DNA of 64,000 nt from Motiliproteus coralliicola (GTDB lineage Bacteria > Pseudomonadota > Gammaproteobacteria > Pseudomonadales > Balneatricaceae). The position numbers and the translations under genes are program-made. The DNA lies in assembly GCF_003345655.1 (NCBI RefSeq), contig NZ_QQOH01000005.1, forward strand, positions 62,001 to 126,000. The letters are read 5' to 3'. Below, piece by piece: positions 42,598-51,495 of this stretch. Below the pieces are notes generated by a model. That model was not told the origin of the DNA. It was given only the letters and a program-made list of their open reading frames with translations, and searched no databases. Position 1 is the first letter of the stretch. Each line of letters opens with the position of its first letter.

Positions 42598-43173
42598 CTA
42601 CTGCACTACCAGCTTTTCGCTGAAGCTGCCGGTTTCCATAATGAGGTTGAGTTCGTTGATCTGAATAACATGCAGCACCGCGCCGGTGCTGTTGACCTGC
42701 TGCAGGCCGACCTTGTCCTGTTCCTTGACCACGAAGGTGCCGACCCCTTCGATCTCCAGTAACGCCTGCTTTTCGTTGTTAACCACTATCATCCCTTTGA
42801 AGCTCATATTAGGCAGACCGGCATTTGAGCGTCGTTTGAACACCGGGGCGTTTGCCGTGGTGGGTGCGGCGGGGGTGCTGTTCAGCTTGCTCTGGGGTTT
42901 GAAGCTCAGGTCGGTGCTGTTCTGGTAAGGGTTGTTGAACGGATCCCGTGGCCGGTTTTTCAGGTGCTTGTCGAGCTGCTGATTGAGCGTCTGGTAGTAG
43001 GTTTCCATCTTGCTCTGCAGGTCGGTGGCTTGGGCGACTAGGGCTGTCGTCTCGGCCGTGCTGTTCTTGGCTGGCAGCCAGGTAACTGTCATGACCAATG
43101 CGGCCAATAGACCAAACGGAGGATTCCGGATCTGGATTACGGCAGGCCGTGGTTTCTGGTGCGGTATTGGCAC
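42598..43173 (-). CDS. PilP/GspC-like inner-membrane protein
   Basis: A 191-residue bitopic protein if the GTG at 43173 is used. It has AGGA seven bases upstream, and the long open frame above it (to 43260) crosses the promoter. One hydrophobic segment (about 20-36) is followed by a coiled-coil stretch and a Pro/Asn-rich linker. A C-terminal beta domain (FKGMIVVNNEKQALLEIEG...FVVKEQDKVG) is like the HR/PilP domain that binds the N-domains of the secretin encoded just downstream. It thus connects the inner-membrane complex with the secretin. Confidence 0.75.
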   Translation of the reverse strand: MPIPHQKPRPAVIQIRNPPFGLLAALVMTVTWLPAKNSTAETTALVAQATDLQSKMETYYQTLNQQLDKHLKNRPRDPFNNPYQNSTDLSFKPQSKLNSTPAAPTTANAPVFKRRSNAGLPNMSFKGMIVVNNEKQALLEIEGVGTFVVKEQDKVGLQQVNSTGAVLHVIQINELNLIMETGSFSEKLVVQ

Positions 43174-43232
43174 GGTGAGTTCCTGGTCAAGAAAACGTTG
43201 AGTACTTCGGCATCGGTGATCTATGCCAGCGC

Positions 43233-43296
43233 ATCTTAATTGTTTTTGAGAATAATTCAATTAACGATAATCATTCTTATAATCATGTGCTATAGT
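43233..43296. promoter_or_regulatory. Divergent promoters around a Fur-box-like dyad
   Basis: CGATAATCATTCTTA (43265-43279) matches TGATAAT-N-ATTATCA at 11 of 14 positions; a second half-site TGAGAATAATT is at 43247-43257. On the minus strand TTGAAT (43260-43255) and TAAGAT (43238-43233) give a 16-bp-spaced promoter for the pilus operon. On the plus strand an extended -10 TGCTATAGT (43288-43296) serves the lipoprotein-MoxR-FTR1 side, with the box over its -35. One iron-responsive switch could control both halves. Confidence 0.6.
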
Positions 43297-43389
43297 GCCC
43301 GGCCATTGGATAGCTGCGTCCGGCAAACACTTGGTCGGGCTTTGTGAATACCGGCTACGGGGCAGGCGGACTGAGGAGGCGAGTCTTCA

Positions 43390-43662
43390 ATGGTTGATGG
43401 GAAATTGCGCACTGGAGTGCTCGGCGTAGGGCGTCCAGCACTTACGGCGGTCGCCGCTTTGCTGCTTTCCGGTTGCGCTTTGCAGGGCTTGTCCCAGTCA
43501 TCCACGACACCCGCGCCCTCTGCGGCGGCGGACTCATCATCTCCCCAAGCTGATGTTGCTGCGGCACCGATTGAATCTTCCACGACTGCTCAGTCGCTCG
43601 AAATGTATGTCTATCCCAAAGACGGATCGAGCAGCGGTTATCAGGTTTTGATCGATCTTTAA
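43390..43662 (+). CDS. Small lipoprotein of unknown function
   Basis: A 90-residue protein. After an N-terminal basic region and a hydrophobic stretch, LLLSGC at about 24-29 is a lipobox. The mature ~60 residues are Ser/Ala/Pro-rich and unstructured, then end in a short segment EMYVYPKDGSSSGYQVLIDL. It is the first gene on the plus side of the divergent Fur-like promoter. Small lipoproteins next to secretins sometimes act as pilotins, which is a possible role. No specific pilotin fold can be claimed. Confidence 0.65.
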   Translation: MVDGKLRTGVLGVGRPALTAVAALLLSGCALQGLSQSSTTPAPSAAADSSSPQADVAAAPIESSTTAQSLEMYVYPKDGSSSGYQVLIDL

Positions 43663-43690
43663 CGTCCAACGTCCAACGTCCAACGACCAA
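43663..43690 (+). repeat. Seven-base tandem repeat
   Basis: CGTCCAA is repeated three times, followed by a variant CGACCAA (28 bases in total), right after the lipoprotein stop. A slippage-prone tract between the lipoprotein and moxR genes; copy number may vary between strains. Confidence 0.85.
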
Positions 43691-43735
43691 CTCAAGGAAG
43701 GCTCTTCCTCCGGCATTCGAATAGGTAAGTAAGCT

Positions 43736-44686
43736 ATGACGGCCATCTTCAATCCCGTGGCATCCACCGAAGTCTGTAAGCCGATGCAGGCGGTATTTGA
43801 CCAATTAAACTCCGTGGTGCTCGGCAAAGAGCCACAGATCAAGCTGTCGCTGACCTGTCTGTTGGCCAACGGCCACCTGTTACTTGAAGATCTGCCTGGC
43901 ATGGGTAAGACCGTGCTCTCCCATGCCTTGGCTGGCGCCTTGGGGCTGGCGTACAAGCGGGTCCAGTTCACCAACGACCTGCTGCCGGCCGACCTGCTGG
44001 GTGCTTCGATCTACAACAAGGACAGCGGCGAGTTTCGGTTTGTCGAAGGGCCGGTATTTTCGGAGCTGTTGCTGGCCGACGAGATCAACCGCGCGACACC
44101 GAAAACCCAGAGCGCATTACTGGAAGCGATGGAGGAGCGTCAGGTCAGTCTGGATGGCGAGACCCGACCGTTACCGGAAGCGTTTTTTGTGATCGCGACC
44201 CAGAATCCGTCCGAGCAGGCCGGAACCTCGCCGTTACCCGAATCGCAACTGGATCGCTTTATGGTCCGGATCCAGATGGGGTATCCGGCCAAGCAGTCGG
44301 AACTGGAAATCCTGGCGGGCGAGAGTCGGCGGCAATTGCTGGAGCAGATGCAGCCCGCGGTCTCGCCGCCGCAGCTGAAAGCCTATCAACAAGCCTGTCG
44401 CGACATTCCTGCCGGTGACCAGGTATTGCTGTACCTGTACGAACTGCTGCAGTACAGCCGTGAGTCCGGCCTGTTTGTCAGCGGTGTGTCGACCCGCGGC
44501 GGACTGGCGGTGTTGAACGCCGCCAAGGCTTGGGCCTGGCTTAGTGGCGATGCGCAGTTGATGCCGATGCACATTCAGGCGGTGTTCCCCTATGTGGTCG
44601 GGCACCGGTTGCAGCGCCGTGATGGCCAGTCGGATCCGGTGCGCAATGGATTGGACATTATCGACCAGGTCGTAATTCCACGTTGA
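43736..44686 (+). CDS. MoxR-family AAA+ ATPase
   Basis: A 316-residue AAA+ protein of the MoxR class. Walker A is DLPGMGKT (about residues 46-53), Walker B LLADEINR, sensor 1 ATQNP, and an arginine-finger region follows ESQLDRF. MoxR ATPases act with a VWA or DUF58 partner as chaperones for metal insertion or for maturation of large protein complexes. DUF58 and TgpA-like genes follow directly (four-base gap and overlap), the classic trio. All ATPase motifs are intact. Confidence 0.94.
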   Translation: MTAIFNPVASTEVCKPMQAVFDQLNSVVLGKEPQIKLSLTCLLANGHLLLEDLPGMGKTVLSHALAGALGLAYKRVQFTNDLLPADLLGASIYNKDSGEFRFVEGPVFSELLLADEINRATPKTQSALLEAMEERQVSLDGETRPLPEAFFVIATQNPSEQAGTSPLPESQLDRFMVRIQMGYPAKQSELEILAGESRRQLLEQMQPAVSPPQLKAYQQACRDIPAGDQVLLYLYELLQYSRESGLFVSGVSTRGGLAVLNAAKAWAWLSGDAQLMPMHIQAVFPYVVGHRLQRRDGQSDPVRNGLDIIDQVVIPR

Positions 44687-44689
44687 GGC

Positions 44690-45598
44690 ATGGCGATGAC
44701 GTTGCTTGGGAAACGGCTTCGGAAACAGCCTGGTGGACCGCGCCGACGTATCCGGCCGACCGCCAATGGCGGGCTGTTTTTGGTCTGTCTGCTGGTTATC
44801 TTCCTGCTGGCGATCAATCACAGCAATAACCTGCTGTTCACGTTCTGTTTTCTGCTTGGTTCGCTGCTGATCATCAGCTTCTGGAGCAACCTGCGAAACC
44901 TGCGCGGCATCCGTGGTCAGTGCGCCGGGGTCGAGCCGGTTCATGCCGGCCAATCGCTTCGTTACGGGGTGGTGCTGCAGGGGCGTGACACGGCTAAGCG
45001 GCATCAGCTGCAACTGGGTGATCAACCGGCGTTGCTATCGCTGCAGGGGGATCAGCATCAGCGGGTCGAGCTGTCGGTAGAAACCCGGCAACGGGGCGAC
45101 TATCCCGCGTCGATGCTGCGTTTAAGCAGTTGCTGGCCATTGGGATTGTTTCAGGGGTCGGTGGTGTTATGCCAGCTGCCGGAAGCCTTGGTTTACCCAC
45201 GGGCTGAACAGCTACAAGAATTGCAGCTTCGTTCCGAGGGAGAACAGGCCCATCGGCGCGACGGTACCGATTCGTTATCGGGCTTGAAAGAGTATCAACC
45301 CGGCGACAATCTTCGTCGGGTCCATTGGCGTGCCCTGGCTCGTAACGATCAGCTCCAGGTCAAGCAGTTCGATGGTGAAGAGGGTCTGCCCTCCGGTTGG
45401 CTGCACTGGGAAGATACCGCCGGTTTAGGGCATGAGGCTCGGATCCGTTGTCTGACCCACTGGGTGTTGGATAGCTTCAACCGGGGCTTGGAGTTTGGTC
45501 TGCGGTTGCCTGGGCTGCGGATTGAACCGGCAGCTGGTGCACCTCAGCTGCATCGCTGTTTGAGTGCGTTGGCCAGAATACCGGAGGCGGGCCGATGA
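44690..45598 (+). CDS. DUF58-domain membrane protein
   Basis: A 302-residue protein. Two membrane helices at about 26-64 are followed by a cytoplasmic region. The DUF58 motif, with GTDSLSGLKEYQPGDNLRRVHWRALAR at about 186-212, is intact. It is the usual MoxR partner. It ends by overlapping the start of the TgpA-like gene (ATGA). Confidence 0.92.
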   Translation: MAMTLLGKRLRKQPGGPRRRIRPTANGGLFLVCLLVIFLLAINHSNNLLFTFCFLLGSLLIISFWSNLRNLRGIRGQCAGVEPVHAGQSLRYGVVLQGRDTAKRHQLQLGDQPALLSLQGDQHQRVELSVETRQRGDYPASMLRLSSCWPLGLFQGSVVLCQLPEALVYPRAEQLQELQLRSEGEQAHRRDGTDSLSGLKEYQPGDNLRRVHWRALARNDQLQVKQFDGEEGLPSGWLHWEDTAGLGHEARIRCLTHWVLDSFNRGLEFGLRLPGLRIEPAAGAPQLHRCLSALARIPEAGR

Positions 45599-47742
45599 GT
45601 GTGCTCAGCCTGCTGTCTGGCCGTGATCGACTCCGCTCGCAGTTACAGAACCGACCGAGCAGTACGGTAGCCGATCGGCGTCTGGATTGGCTGGTTGCGG
45701 TTTATCTGCTGTTGGCCCTGATTCCTACGTTGCTGCCGTTGCCGCTGATGTTGCAGGGGCTGGTGCTGTTGCCGTTCGTGGCCCGTGGCTGGGTTAATCC
45801 CCGCCCGCGGGCTCGCAGTCTGCTGGTGGTTCTGGTGCTTTTGGCCTGGGCGGTGCAGATCCAGCTCGGGGCTCAGCCCTGGCTGAGTGGACAGACGTTT
45901 CTTAGTGGCCTGTTGATCGCCGCGGCGCTGAAGTGGGCCGAGTCTTCCAGCCCGGGTGAGTTCCGATTCCTGTCCACGCTGAGCCTGGTCCTGTTTGCCC
46001 TGAGCAGTCTGCAATTCAATGGGCTGGTTGGCCTGAGCTATCTGCTGCTGGGCGTATTTTCGTTTGTGCTGGTGCAGCTGCTGATCGATGAGCCGGAAGG
46101 CTTGTCGGTGTTGGTGGCTCGCTTGGGCACGACAATCCGGCTGCTGTTATTGGCCCTGCCGATCGCCGCGGTTCTGTTTGTCACCGTACCTCGTATTCAG
46201 GGGCCGCTGTGGGATCTTGGCATTGTGATGGGGCTGCCGATCGAGCTGGTGATCGACCAGGACCAGCGCGAGCAGGTATTCAAAGCCAGTCTGCAGGCGG
46301 GCAAGGTCTCACGGCTGAAAACCAGCGATGCACCGATTCTGGTGGCTGAGTTCGAAGGGGCGGTGCCCTACAAGAGTCGCCTCTACTGGCGTGGCCCGGT
46401 CTATGACCTCTACGACGGTATCTCGTGGCAGATGCGCTCGGACTGGGACAATCGCAGTCGCTTGTTGAAAGACTCGTTCCGCAAGCGTGCCCAGTTGGAC
46501 CAGGTCATCACGTCAAAATCGGACCGGGTATCTTACGAGGCGCGGATCACCGCCAACGGCGGTCGTTGGATGTACGGGCTGGATTTTCCCTACGGCAGCA
46601 GTCCGGAGACCTTTATCTCCAACGAGTTTCAGGTGTTGGGTATTCGAAAGCTGACCCGCGAGTTTAACTATCAGCAGCAAGCCTATCTGGAGTACAGCGG
46701 CGGCCGTGCGCTGACCGAGGAGGAGCGTCGTCGTTACCTGCAGTTACCGCAAAACGCCAATCCGAGACTACAGCAATGGGGTGGCGAGCTGGCGCTTGCC
46801 GAATCCGATCCAGCCCAACGCCTCTACGATCTGCAGGTTCATCTGGCCGAAGGCGATTACCAGTTAACCCAGACGCCCGACATCGAAGAGTATCCAGACA
46901 GTCTGGATGAGTTCTTCTTTGACCGAAAAGAGGGCGGTATCGAGCACCTGGCCGGTGCCACCGCGCTGGTACTTCGCGCTGCGGGTATTCCCACCCGACT
47001 GGTCTCCGGTTATCGGGGAGGCAGCCTGATCGCGCTGACCAATTTTGTCGTGGTCCGTCAGGCCCATGCCCATGTCTGGGTTGAGGCCTGGGATGAGGCG
47101 AAAGGCTGGCAGCGTTTTGAAGCCAAAGATTTTGTCGAGCCGCCGTCGAAGCAGCAGCCCAAACCGGCTGCCAAAGCGACCAAGGCCGAGCCCGACAAAC
47201 AGAAAGCCGCCAAAGATCCGATCGCCAAGGCCCCGGAGCCATCGGCTAAACCTGCGGGGCAGTCCAAGCCGAAGCACGGGGCCAACCCGGCCAAGGGGCT
47301 GGACTGGCTGGTATCGCTGAGCAGCGGGCTTGAAACCTGGATTCTGAACTACAACCCCGACCGGCAGGTGGAACTGATGAAAAAGTCCGGCCTGCGGACG
47401 GTGGACTGGAAGTCGTTGCTGGCGATTTCGCTGCTGAGTTTGCTGCTGCTGATGTTGATCTACGGACTGCTGCTTGGGCGCCGCAAGGCTAAGCAGGACC
47501 CACTCGAGCGGCTGTTCGGGCAACTCAACCGGGCCATGGCCAAACAAGGCCTGGACTGTGGCCCGCAGGAGTGCCCGCAGCGATGGCTGCAGCGGTTGGA
47601 GGTTGAAGCCCAGAATCTGTACCCGGCGCTGGAACTGGTGATTTCGGCCTATATCCGGCTTCGGTACAGCCGCGCCTCGGTAGAGCCAGTGCAGATCAAA
47701 GAACTTCAGCGAGATATCAAGCGACTAGCGGGGATGTTGTAA
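45595..47742 (+). CDS. TgpA-like transglutaminase-domain membrane protein lacking the catalytic Cys
   Basis: A 715-residue protein. Six or more N-terminal helices (about 30-200) precede a periplasmic transglutaminase-like domain (about 400-515). A Lys/Pro/Ala-rich linker (515-565), one more helix (about 605) and a cytoplasmic DUF4129-like tail follow. TgpA enzymes carry GFCEH with the nucleophile Cys; here the same position reads GGIEHLAG, with Ile encoded by ATC. The His (AHAHVWVE) is kept. It is therefore predicted to be a non-catalytic homologue, or to use another chemistry. It remains in the MoxR-DUF58-TgpA order. Confidence 0.9.
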   Translation: MSVLSLLSGRDRLRSQLQNRPSSTVADRRLDWLVAVYLLLALIPTLLPLPLMLQGLVLLPFVARGWVNPRPRARSLLVVLVLLAWAVQIQLGAQPWLSGQTFLSGLLIAAALKWAESSSPGEFRFLSTLSLVLFALSSLQFNGLVGLSYLLLGVFSFVLVQLLIDEPEGLSVLVARLGTTIRLLLLALPIAAVLFVTVPRIQGPLWDLGIVMGLPIELVIDQDQREQVFKASLQAGKVSRLKTSDAPILVAEFEGAVPYKSRLYWRGPVYDLYDGISWQMRSDWDNRSRLLKDSFRKRAQLDQVITSKSDRVSYEARITANGGRWMYGLDFPYGSSPETFISNEFQVLGIRKLTREFNYQQQAYLEYSGGRALTEEERRRYLQLPQNANPRLQQWGGELALAESDPAQRLYDLQVHLAEGDYQLTQTPDIEEYPDSLDEFFFDRKEGGIEHLAGATALVLRAAGIPTRLVSGYRGGSLIALTNFVVVRQAHAHVWVEAWDEAKGWQRFEAKDFVEPPSKQQPKPAAKATKAEPDKQKAAKDPIAKAPEPSAKPAGQSKPKHGANPAKGLDWLVSLSSGLETWILNYNPDRQVELMKKSGLRTVDWKSLLAISLLSLLLLMLIYGLLLGRRKAKQDPLERLFGQLNRAMAKQGLDCGPQECPQRWLQRLEVEAQNLYPALELVISAYIRLRYSRASVEPVQIKELQRDIKRLAGML

Positions 47743-47744
47743 GC

Positions 47745-49004
47745 ATGAAAAGAGAGCAGGGATCAGCCTGGGAAGGAGCGTTCAGTGACAGGGGGTCGGC
47801 AGCATGGGCGAGCCGGTTGCGTGGTCTGTTGCTGATGCTGGGGTTGCTGCTGGGCTCCACTGCCTGGGCGGAAGCGACCGATTACCCTCTGGTGATGTCG
47901 CAGGTGATCGAGCGCGGTGATCGGGCGGTGGCCGGATACAGTCCCGATGAGGCGGTGCGCTACGGTAACGAGTTCTCCGATCTGTATTTTGGCGGCTTTG
48001 AAGGAATGGGGCTGGAGTTTGCCGTGGCGCAGGCCGACCAGCAGGCGATGTTGGAGATCGAGATGGCGTTCAGCCGCCTGATCGGGGCTGCCGTTAGTGG
48101 TCAGCCCGAAGCCGAGGTGGCGTCGCTCTGGTCCAGCCTGCGGGCCCAGTTGGTTCGGGCGCCGCTGATCGACAACAGCGATAGTAGTTTCTGGTCGGTG
48201 GCGATCCAATCGTTGCTGATTCTGCTGCGTGAAGGGGTTGAAGCTCTGTTGGTGATCGCCGCGCTGGTCGCCTACCTGCGCAAGGCCGGCGCGGCGGACC
48301 GGGTAGTGCTGATCTGGATCGGAGTGGGTGCGGCATTGGTGGCCAGCGTACTGACCGCCTGGGCACTGCAAGGGTTGATTAGCAGCAGCGGTGCGGCCAG
48401 GGAAACGATCGAAGGGGCGACCATGCTGGTGGCGGCGGTACTGCTCAGTTATGTCAGCTTCTGGCTGTTTTCCCGCCGAGAGATGCAGCAGTGGCAGGGC
48501 TTTATCCACAACAAGCTCGGTGATGCGGTCAGCAGCGGCAGCCTGATGGCGATCGTGTCGGTGGCATTCTTTGCCGTCTACCGGGAGGGGGCGGAAACCA
48601 TCCTGTTCTATCAGGCGCTGGTGGCCGATGTCGGTGACAGCTTGGAGCCGATTGCGGCCGGTTTCGGACTCGCGCTGCTGTTGCTGGGCGTGGTCTACCT
48701 GGCGATCTTCCAGCTATCGGTACGTTTGCCGTTGAAGCAGTTCTTTTCCGGTACCGCGGCGTTGCTGTTTGTGTTGGCGGTCGTATTTGCCGGCAAGTCG
48801 GTGCTGGAGTTGCAGGTGGCCGGTTGGATTCCCAACACCTACCTGGAGGGTTTGGCTACGGTCGGTTGGCTGGGGATTTTTCCGAGCCTCGAATCCCTGG
48901 CGTTGCAGGCCGTCTTTATTGCCGTACCGGTGCTGGCGTGGATGCTGACACTGAAAAAGCGCCGTGCCGATGAGGTTGGTGCGCAAGCTAAGCCCCAATC
49001 ATAA
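47745..49004 (+). CDS. FTR1-family iron permease
   Basis: A 419-residue inner-membrane iron transporter. A hydrophobic signal at about 24-42 is followed by a periplasmic helical domain (about 45-150). A seven-helix FTR1 domain comes next, with both iron-binding motifs REGVE (about 162) and REGAE (about 279). It matches EfeU/FTR1 in motif and topology, with an added N-terminal periplasmic part as in FTR1 proteins fused to an EfeO-like stretch. It starts three bases after the TgpA-like gene, so iron uptake is co-expressed with the MoxR trio. Confidence 0.93.
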   Translation: MKREQGSAWEGAFSDRGSAAWASRLRGLLLMLGLLLGSTAWAEATDYPLVMSQVIERGDRAVAGYSPDEAVRYGNEFSDLYFGGFEGMGLEFAVAQADQQAMLEIEMAFSRLIGAAVSGQPEAEVASLWSSLRAQLVRAPLIDNSDSSFWSVAIQSLLILLREGVEALLVIAALVAYLRKAGAADRVVLIWIGVGAALVASVLTAWALQGLISSSGAARETIEGATMLVAAVLLSYVSFWLFSRREMQQWQGFIHNKLGDAVSSGSLMAIVSVAFFAVYREGAETILFYQALVADVGDSLEPIAAGFGLALLLLGVVYLAIFQLSVRLPLKQFFSGTAALLFVLAVVFAGKSVLELQVAGWIPNTYLEGLATVGWLGIFPSLESLALQAVFIAVPVLAWMLTLKKRRADEVGAQAKPQS

Positions 49005-49072
49005 CCGATTCCAACTGAATTCTTGTCCTGGATGTTTCCAGACTGAAACCTCGCTTGTGGGAGTGAAATCAC

Positions 49073-49639
49073 ATGTACTTATCTGAACTTTCATGGCTTT
49101 ACAGCGCCCAGCTGGTCCGCTTTCTGGCGGTCGGGCTTTGTCTGGGTACGTCGACCTGCGTGATGACGCTGTATTTCTGCATGGTGGCCAAGGGGCATAC
49201 CGAGCCGGCCGAGAAGCGGATCCTACATATTCTCTACACCATCCTGCGGGTCGGGATGGCGTTGGCGTTGCTGACCGAGCTGACCAACCTGATCTACTAC
49301 TACCACGTCGATAACTTCGTCTACTGGACCGACAACCCCGAGTTGTTGATGCGGCTGACAATCTTTGCGGTGATCTGTACCAATGCGCTGGCGATGCAAC
49401 ATCGTAAGATCACCATGTGGCTGGGTCCGGTCTTTGCCGGTGGATCCTGGTACGCCTATTTCTTCTTCAGCGTCTGGATCGAAACCGAGAGCACCTATTC
49501 GACGCTGTTGCTGGGGTACCTGGGTTGGTTGTTGTTCATGTTCGTATTCCTGGCCTGCCTGCGTCTGTTCCTGACCCGCAACCAAAGCAGCCGCTTGGGT
49601 GATGGGGCTCGGGCTGACCAATTGGCTTCGGCCAGCTGA
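49073..49639 (+). CDS. Polytopic membrane protein, unknown
   Basis: A 188-residue protein with about five membrane helices (near 12-38, 50-72, 90-108, 112-132 and 140-165). Features include LCLGTSTCVMTLYFCMV, with two Cys in helix 1, and conserved-looking tyrosines and aspartate in YYYHVDNFVYWTD. Histidines (H42, H48, H78, H110) could be haem or metal ligands but no spacing matches a known cytochrome b. Its position between the FTR1 permease and a di-haem oxidoreductase suggests a part in iron or electron transfer. I do not recognise the family. Confidence 0.7.
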   Translation: MYLSELSWLYSAQLVRFLAVGLCLGTSTCVMTLYFCMVAKGHTEPAEKRILHILYTILRVGMALALLTELTNLIYYYHVDNFVYWTDNPELLMRLTIFAVICTNALAMQHRKITMWLGPVFAGGSWYAYFFFSVWIETESTYSTLLLGYLGWLLFMFVFLACLRLFLTRNQSSRLGDGARADQLASAS

Positions 49640-49650
49640 GGGGGTGACGG

Positions 49651-51183
49651 ATGACAACGGCAACGACGACCGAAGCGCCCGCAGAGAAACCCAGTAGCTC
49701 CCTATTCCTGAAGATAGGAGTCGGGGTGCTGGTGGTGGCGCTTAGCGCGCTCGGCTACCAAGCGTACCTGACGGTTTGGGCTCCCTACGCGGCCTATGAA
49801 GACCCGGATATCATGGGCTATCTGGAGCAGGAGAACCCCAAGAGCCTCTCCGGTGGCGATACCACTCACTTCCACTCCAGCAGCGGCGAGACCTTCGCCC
49901 AGGAGATCCCCAATATGGGCTGGGGGTTGTCGGCGGCCTTTGACCGGGGCGATGGCTTCTTTGAGCGACCGCTGCAAGCGGCACTGCCGGAGGGCTTTTC
50001 CAGCAATAACGATGGCCTGGGGCCTCTCTACAACGCGGTGACCTGCGAAGGCTGCCACCCAGCCGATGGCCGCGGTCGTCCGCCGATGAACGAACATGAG
50101 CCGCTGTTGGAAGGTTTCGTGCGAGTCTCGATTCCGGGCACTGGTCCTTATGGCGCTCCGTTGTCGCCGCCCGGTTATGGTCATCAGCTCAGCGATAAGT
50201 CCGTCGCCGGTGTACCGCCGGAGGCGACCGTACGGGTCAAGTGGGTCGAGGCTGAGACCGGTGTGCTTCCCGGTGGCGAAACCTACAGCCTACGTAAGCC
50301 GGAATTCCTGATTACCAACCTGGCCTATGGCCCATTGCCTGCAGATACGATGTACGACATGCGCTTCGGCCCCCAGGTCTATGGCTTGGGATTACTGGAG
50401 GCGATCAAAGAGGAAGATATGCTGGCTTGGGCGGATCCGGATGATGCCGACGGCGATGGGATATCCGGCCGGGTTAACAAAGTCTGGGATCTGGAGCGGG
50501 GCGGCAAGGTGATCGGTCGCTTCGGCTGGAAGGCCAATTCCTACGATGTGCGCCAGCAGTCGGCGGAGGCCGCCTACAACGACATGGGGATGAACAACCC
50601 GTTGTTTCTCTATCGTCATGACGATCAAGCCATCAACCACAAGGCGCGCCAGAACTGCGAGCCGGAACAGAATGCCTGCCTGGAAGCGATCCAGGGTAAG
50701 GACTTCGAGATGACACCGGCGCAGTTGGTGGATGTGACGACCTATCTGCAGACCCTCGGGGTGGTGTATCGACGGGACGTGGACGATCCGGTTGCACTCA
50801 AGGGTGAGGCGCTGTTTGCCGAGGCGGGTTGTGGCGGCTGTCATAAGTCCAACATCACCACCGGCGAAACCGAGATCGCGCGGCTGGAAAACCAACTGAT
50901 TCATCCGTACACCGACCTGCTATTGCACGATATGGGCGAGGGGCTGAAAGGCCGTCCTGACTTCGAGGCCAGCCCGACCGAATGGCGTACCCAGCCATTG
51001 TGGGGCATTGGCAAGGTGGAGCTGGTTAACGGCCATACCAACTTCCTGCATGACGGCCGGGCCCGCAATATTCAGGAAGCGATCCTGTGGCATGGCGGTG
51101 AGGCCGAGCAGGCCAAGCAACACTATAGGCAGCTGTCGAAGGAGGATCGGCAGGCGTTGCTGAAATTTATCAACAGCCTCTGA
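49651..51183 (+). CDS. Di-haem oxidoreductase (DUF1111/DHOR family)
   Basis: A 510-residue periplasmic c-type cytochrome anchored by an N-terminal helix (about 20-42). Two CxxCH sites occur: CEGCH at 132-136 and CGGCH at 394-398. The C-terminal signature PYTDLLLHDMG...EWRTQPLWGIG...FLHDGRARNIQEAILWHGGEA is characteristic of this peroxidase-like family. DUF1111 genes in Pseudomonas lie in Fur-regulated iron operons with imelysins, which fits the FTR1 neighbour. GAGGGGG precedes the ATG. Both haem sites are intact. Confidence 0.92.
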   Translation: MTTATTTEAPAEKPSSSLFLKIGVGVLVVALSALGYQAYLTVWAPYAAYEDPDIMGYLEQENPKSLSGGDTTHFHSSSGETFAQEIPNMGWGLSAAFDRGDGFFERPLQAALPEGFSSNNDGLGPLYNAVTCEGCHPADGRGRPPMNEHEPLLEGFVRVSIPGTGPYGAPLSPPGYGHQLSDKSVAGVPPEATVRVKWVEAETGVLPGGETYSLRKPEFLITNLAYGPLPADTMYDMRFGPQVYGLGLLEAIKEEDMLAWADPDDADGDGISGRVNKVWDLERGGKVIGRFGWKANSYDVRQQSAEAAYNDMGMNNPLFLYRHDDQAINHKARQNCEPEQNACLEAIQGKDFEMTPAQLVDVTTYLQTLGVVYRRDVDDPVALKGEALFAEAGCGGCHKSNITTGETEIARLENQLIHPYTDLLLHDMGEGLKGRPDFEASPTEWRTQPLWGIGKVELVNGHTNFLHDGRARNIQEAILWHGGEAEQAKQHYRQLSKEDRQALLKFINSL

Positions 51184-51495
51184 TCACAGCGATCACCGAC
51201 TGCCGACTTTACGGCGAGCTAGAACCACCAGCCGATTTCCGCGCCCTTGCGGGAGTCGGCGCAATTGGGGTATCGGTTTATGGATGGATACCCCGCTGAG
51301 TTTCAAGCTTAGGGCCGCTATATTGTTGCGCCTTTTTCGCATCGGACACGGCTTCTCTGCCGGATTTGACCTCTATCAAGGATCAGTAATTGATTCTCAC
51401 TACTATTTGTATAGTAAGTAATTCTGATTCGTATTTGCTTTTGGTTCGTGCTGAATGAATCGAAGGCAGGTTTACTGCTCCAGTAAGAGGCCATC
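51184..51495. other. 312-bp intergenic region before the cytochrome genes
   Basis: Contains a GGGGTATC/GATACCCC hairpin (51267-51274 with 51287-51294). A Fur-like half-site ATTCTCA is at 51393-51399, read as TGAGAAT on the other strand. A dyad TACTAT-TTGT-ATAGTA lies at 51401-51416. It may hold a second, iron-linked promoter for the cytochrome b/c pair; the Fur match is only about 9 of 14. Confidence 0.45.

Noticed and set aside
28367-43173. Ordinary type II secretion (gsp) operon or standard MSHA locus
   Set aside because: There is a PilT motor, a PilM-PilN fusion, no separate gspH-K set and no MshE-Q order; only parts of each plan match.
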